Positions 14,350-14,750 of a stretch of DNA of 14,750 nt are shown here, piece by piece. The stretch is taken from assembly GCA_030147065.1 (NCBI GenBank), contig JASLAP010000641.1, positions 1-14,750 of the forward strand, in the 5' to 3' direction. The DNA comes from Pseudonocardia sp. (GTDB lineage: Bacteria > Actinomycetota > Actinomycetes > Mycobacteriales > Pseudonocardiaceae). The first letter of the stretch is position 1. Every line of letters starts with the position of its first letter. A model generated the notes under the pieces. The model did not search any database. It saw only the letters and a list, made by a program, of their open reading frames with translations, and was not told the origin of the DNA. The translations under genes and the position numbers were made by a program.

Positions 14350-14750
14350 GTGACCGTGGCGACCTCCGAGGGCGCCCGCAGGCTCCGTTCGGCCGGCTTC
14401 GCCGCCGCGGCGGTCGGGTTGGCCGCCGGCGCGCACGCCGGGGCCGGTGGCGAGCTGCCGGCGATCCCGCTGCTGGTCGGGCTGGCCGCGCTGGTCGAGG
14501 CCGGCGCGTCGGCAGTGGCCCGGCGCCGCCGCGGCCCGGTCACCACCGGTGCGGCGCTGCTCGCCACGCAGGTCGTGCTGCACGTCGTGCTCAGCGCCGC
14601 CGGGCCGTCGCACCACGCCGGCCACGGCAGCCACGCCGACCACGCCGGCATGGCCGCGCACCTCGCGCCGTCGCCGGGGATGCTCGGCGCGCACGCGCTG
14701 GCCGCGCTGGTCCTGGGCTGGGTGCTCAGCCACGGCGAGGCCGCGGTCGA
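14350..14750 (+). CDS. Partial integral membrane protein with His-rich loop
   Basis: The first 133 codons are present and the gene continues past the window. Four hydrophobic segments are visible (about 14-33, 36-57, 64-84 and 111-127). The loop between the third and fourth carries histidines at 88, 89, 92, 95, 98 and 104, a pattern that suggests metal binding. The sequence MLGAHALAALVLGWVLSHGE resembles actinobacterial membrane proteins found near copper-handling genes (YcnI/CopC neighbourhoods); this is recalled similarity, not a search result. GTG 14350 is chosen because a -10-like TACGCT lies seven bases upstream, implying a leaderless message; GTG 14356 is an in-frame alternative. Divergent from the GTPase operon; no functional link is evident. 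Confidence 0.7.
   Translation, partial: MTVATSEGARRLRSAGFAAAAVGLAAGAHAGAGGELPAIPLLVGLAALVEAGASAVARRRRGPVTTGAALLATQVVLHVVLSAAGPSHHAGHGSHADHAGMAAHLAPSPGMLGAHALAALVLGWVLSHGEAAV

Overview
The window is very GC-rich and coding-dense, with GTG starts and families typical of a high-GC actinobacterium: a DUF222/13E12-type HNH nuclease with a mycobacterial-type SOS box, a DesA3-like desaturase and an MSMEG_6728-like protein. A member of the Pseudonocardiales is a reasonable guess, but taxonomy was not tested. All calls come from reading the sequence; no database search was run.

Layout, left to right. Positions 1-136 are 17 perfect copies of an 8-bp unit cut by the window edge. A DUF222-HNH endonuclease gene follows (196-1539, minus), with a consensus actinobacterial LexA box (1554-1569) next to a -10 that would give a leaderless mRNA. 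A mostly empty 0.4-kb gap (1571-1987) holds two DnaA-box-like 9-mers and a hairpin.

Next is a tightly coupled minus-strand operon: an APC-type amino-acid permease (4332-5849), an FAD-dependent sugar-1,4-lactone oxidase/dehydrogenase of the Rv1771 type (3004-4335) and a D-threonine-aldolase/D-serine-dehydratase-like PLP enzyme (1988-3007). Consecutive genes overlap by 4 bp. A divergent TetR gene (5967-6563) shares a 117-bp control region and probably regulates the operon. The set looks like an uptake and breakdown route for a hydroxylated D-amino acid or a related compound; the substrate is unknown.

The middle holds three minus-strand genes that look independent: a SAM-dependent methyltransferase (6580-7407), an MSMEG_6728/pyrimidine-dimer-glycosylase-like protein (7451-7972) and an acyl-lipid desaturase with three histidine boxes (8052-9092).

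The right side is a four-gene minus-strand operon (14096 down to 9176): a dynamin-like large GTPase, a second smaller GTPase coupled to it by a 4-bp overlap, a proline-rich-linker protein with a C-terminal membrane anchor, and a small beta-rich protein. This is the best candidate for an undescribed system in the window. It resembles paired-GTPase conflict or membrane-remodelling modules, but two of its four proteins are not recognised. A divergent partial gene for a His-rich membrane protein (14350 onward) runs off the right edge.
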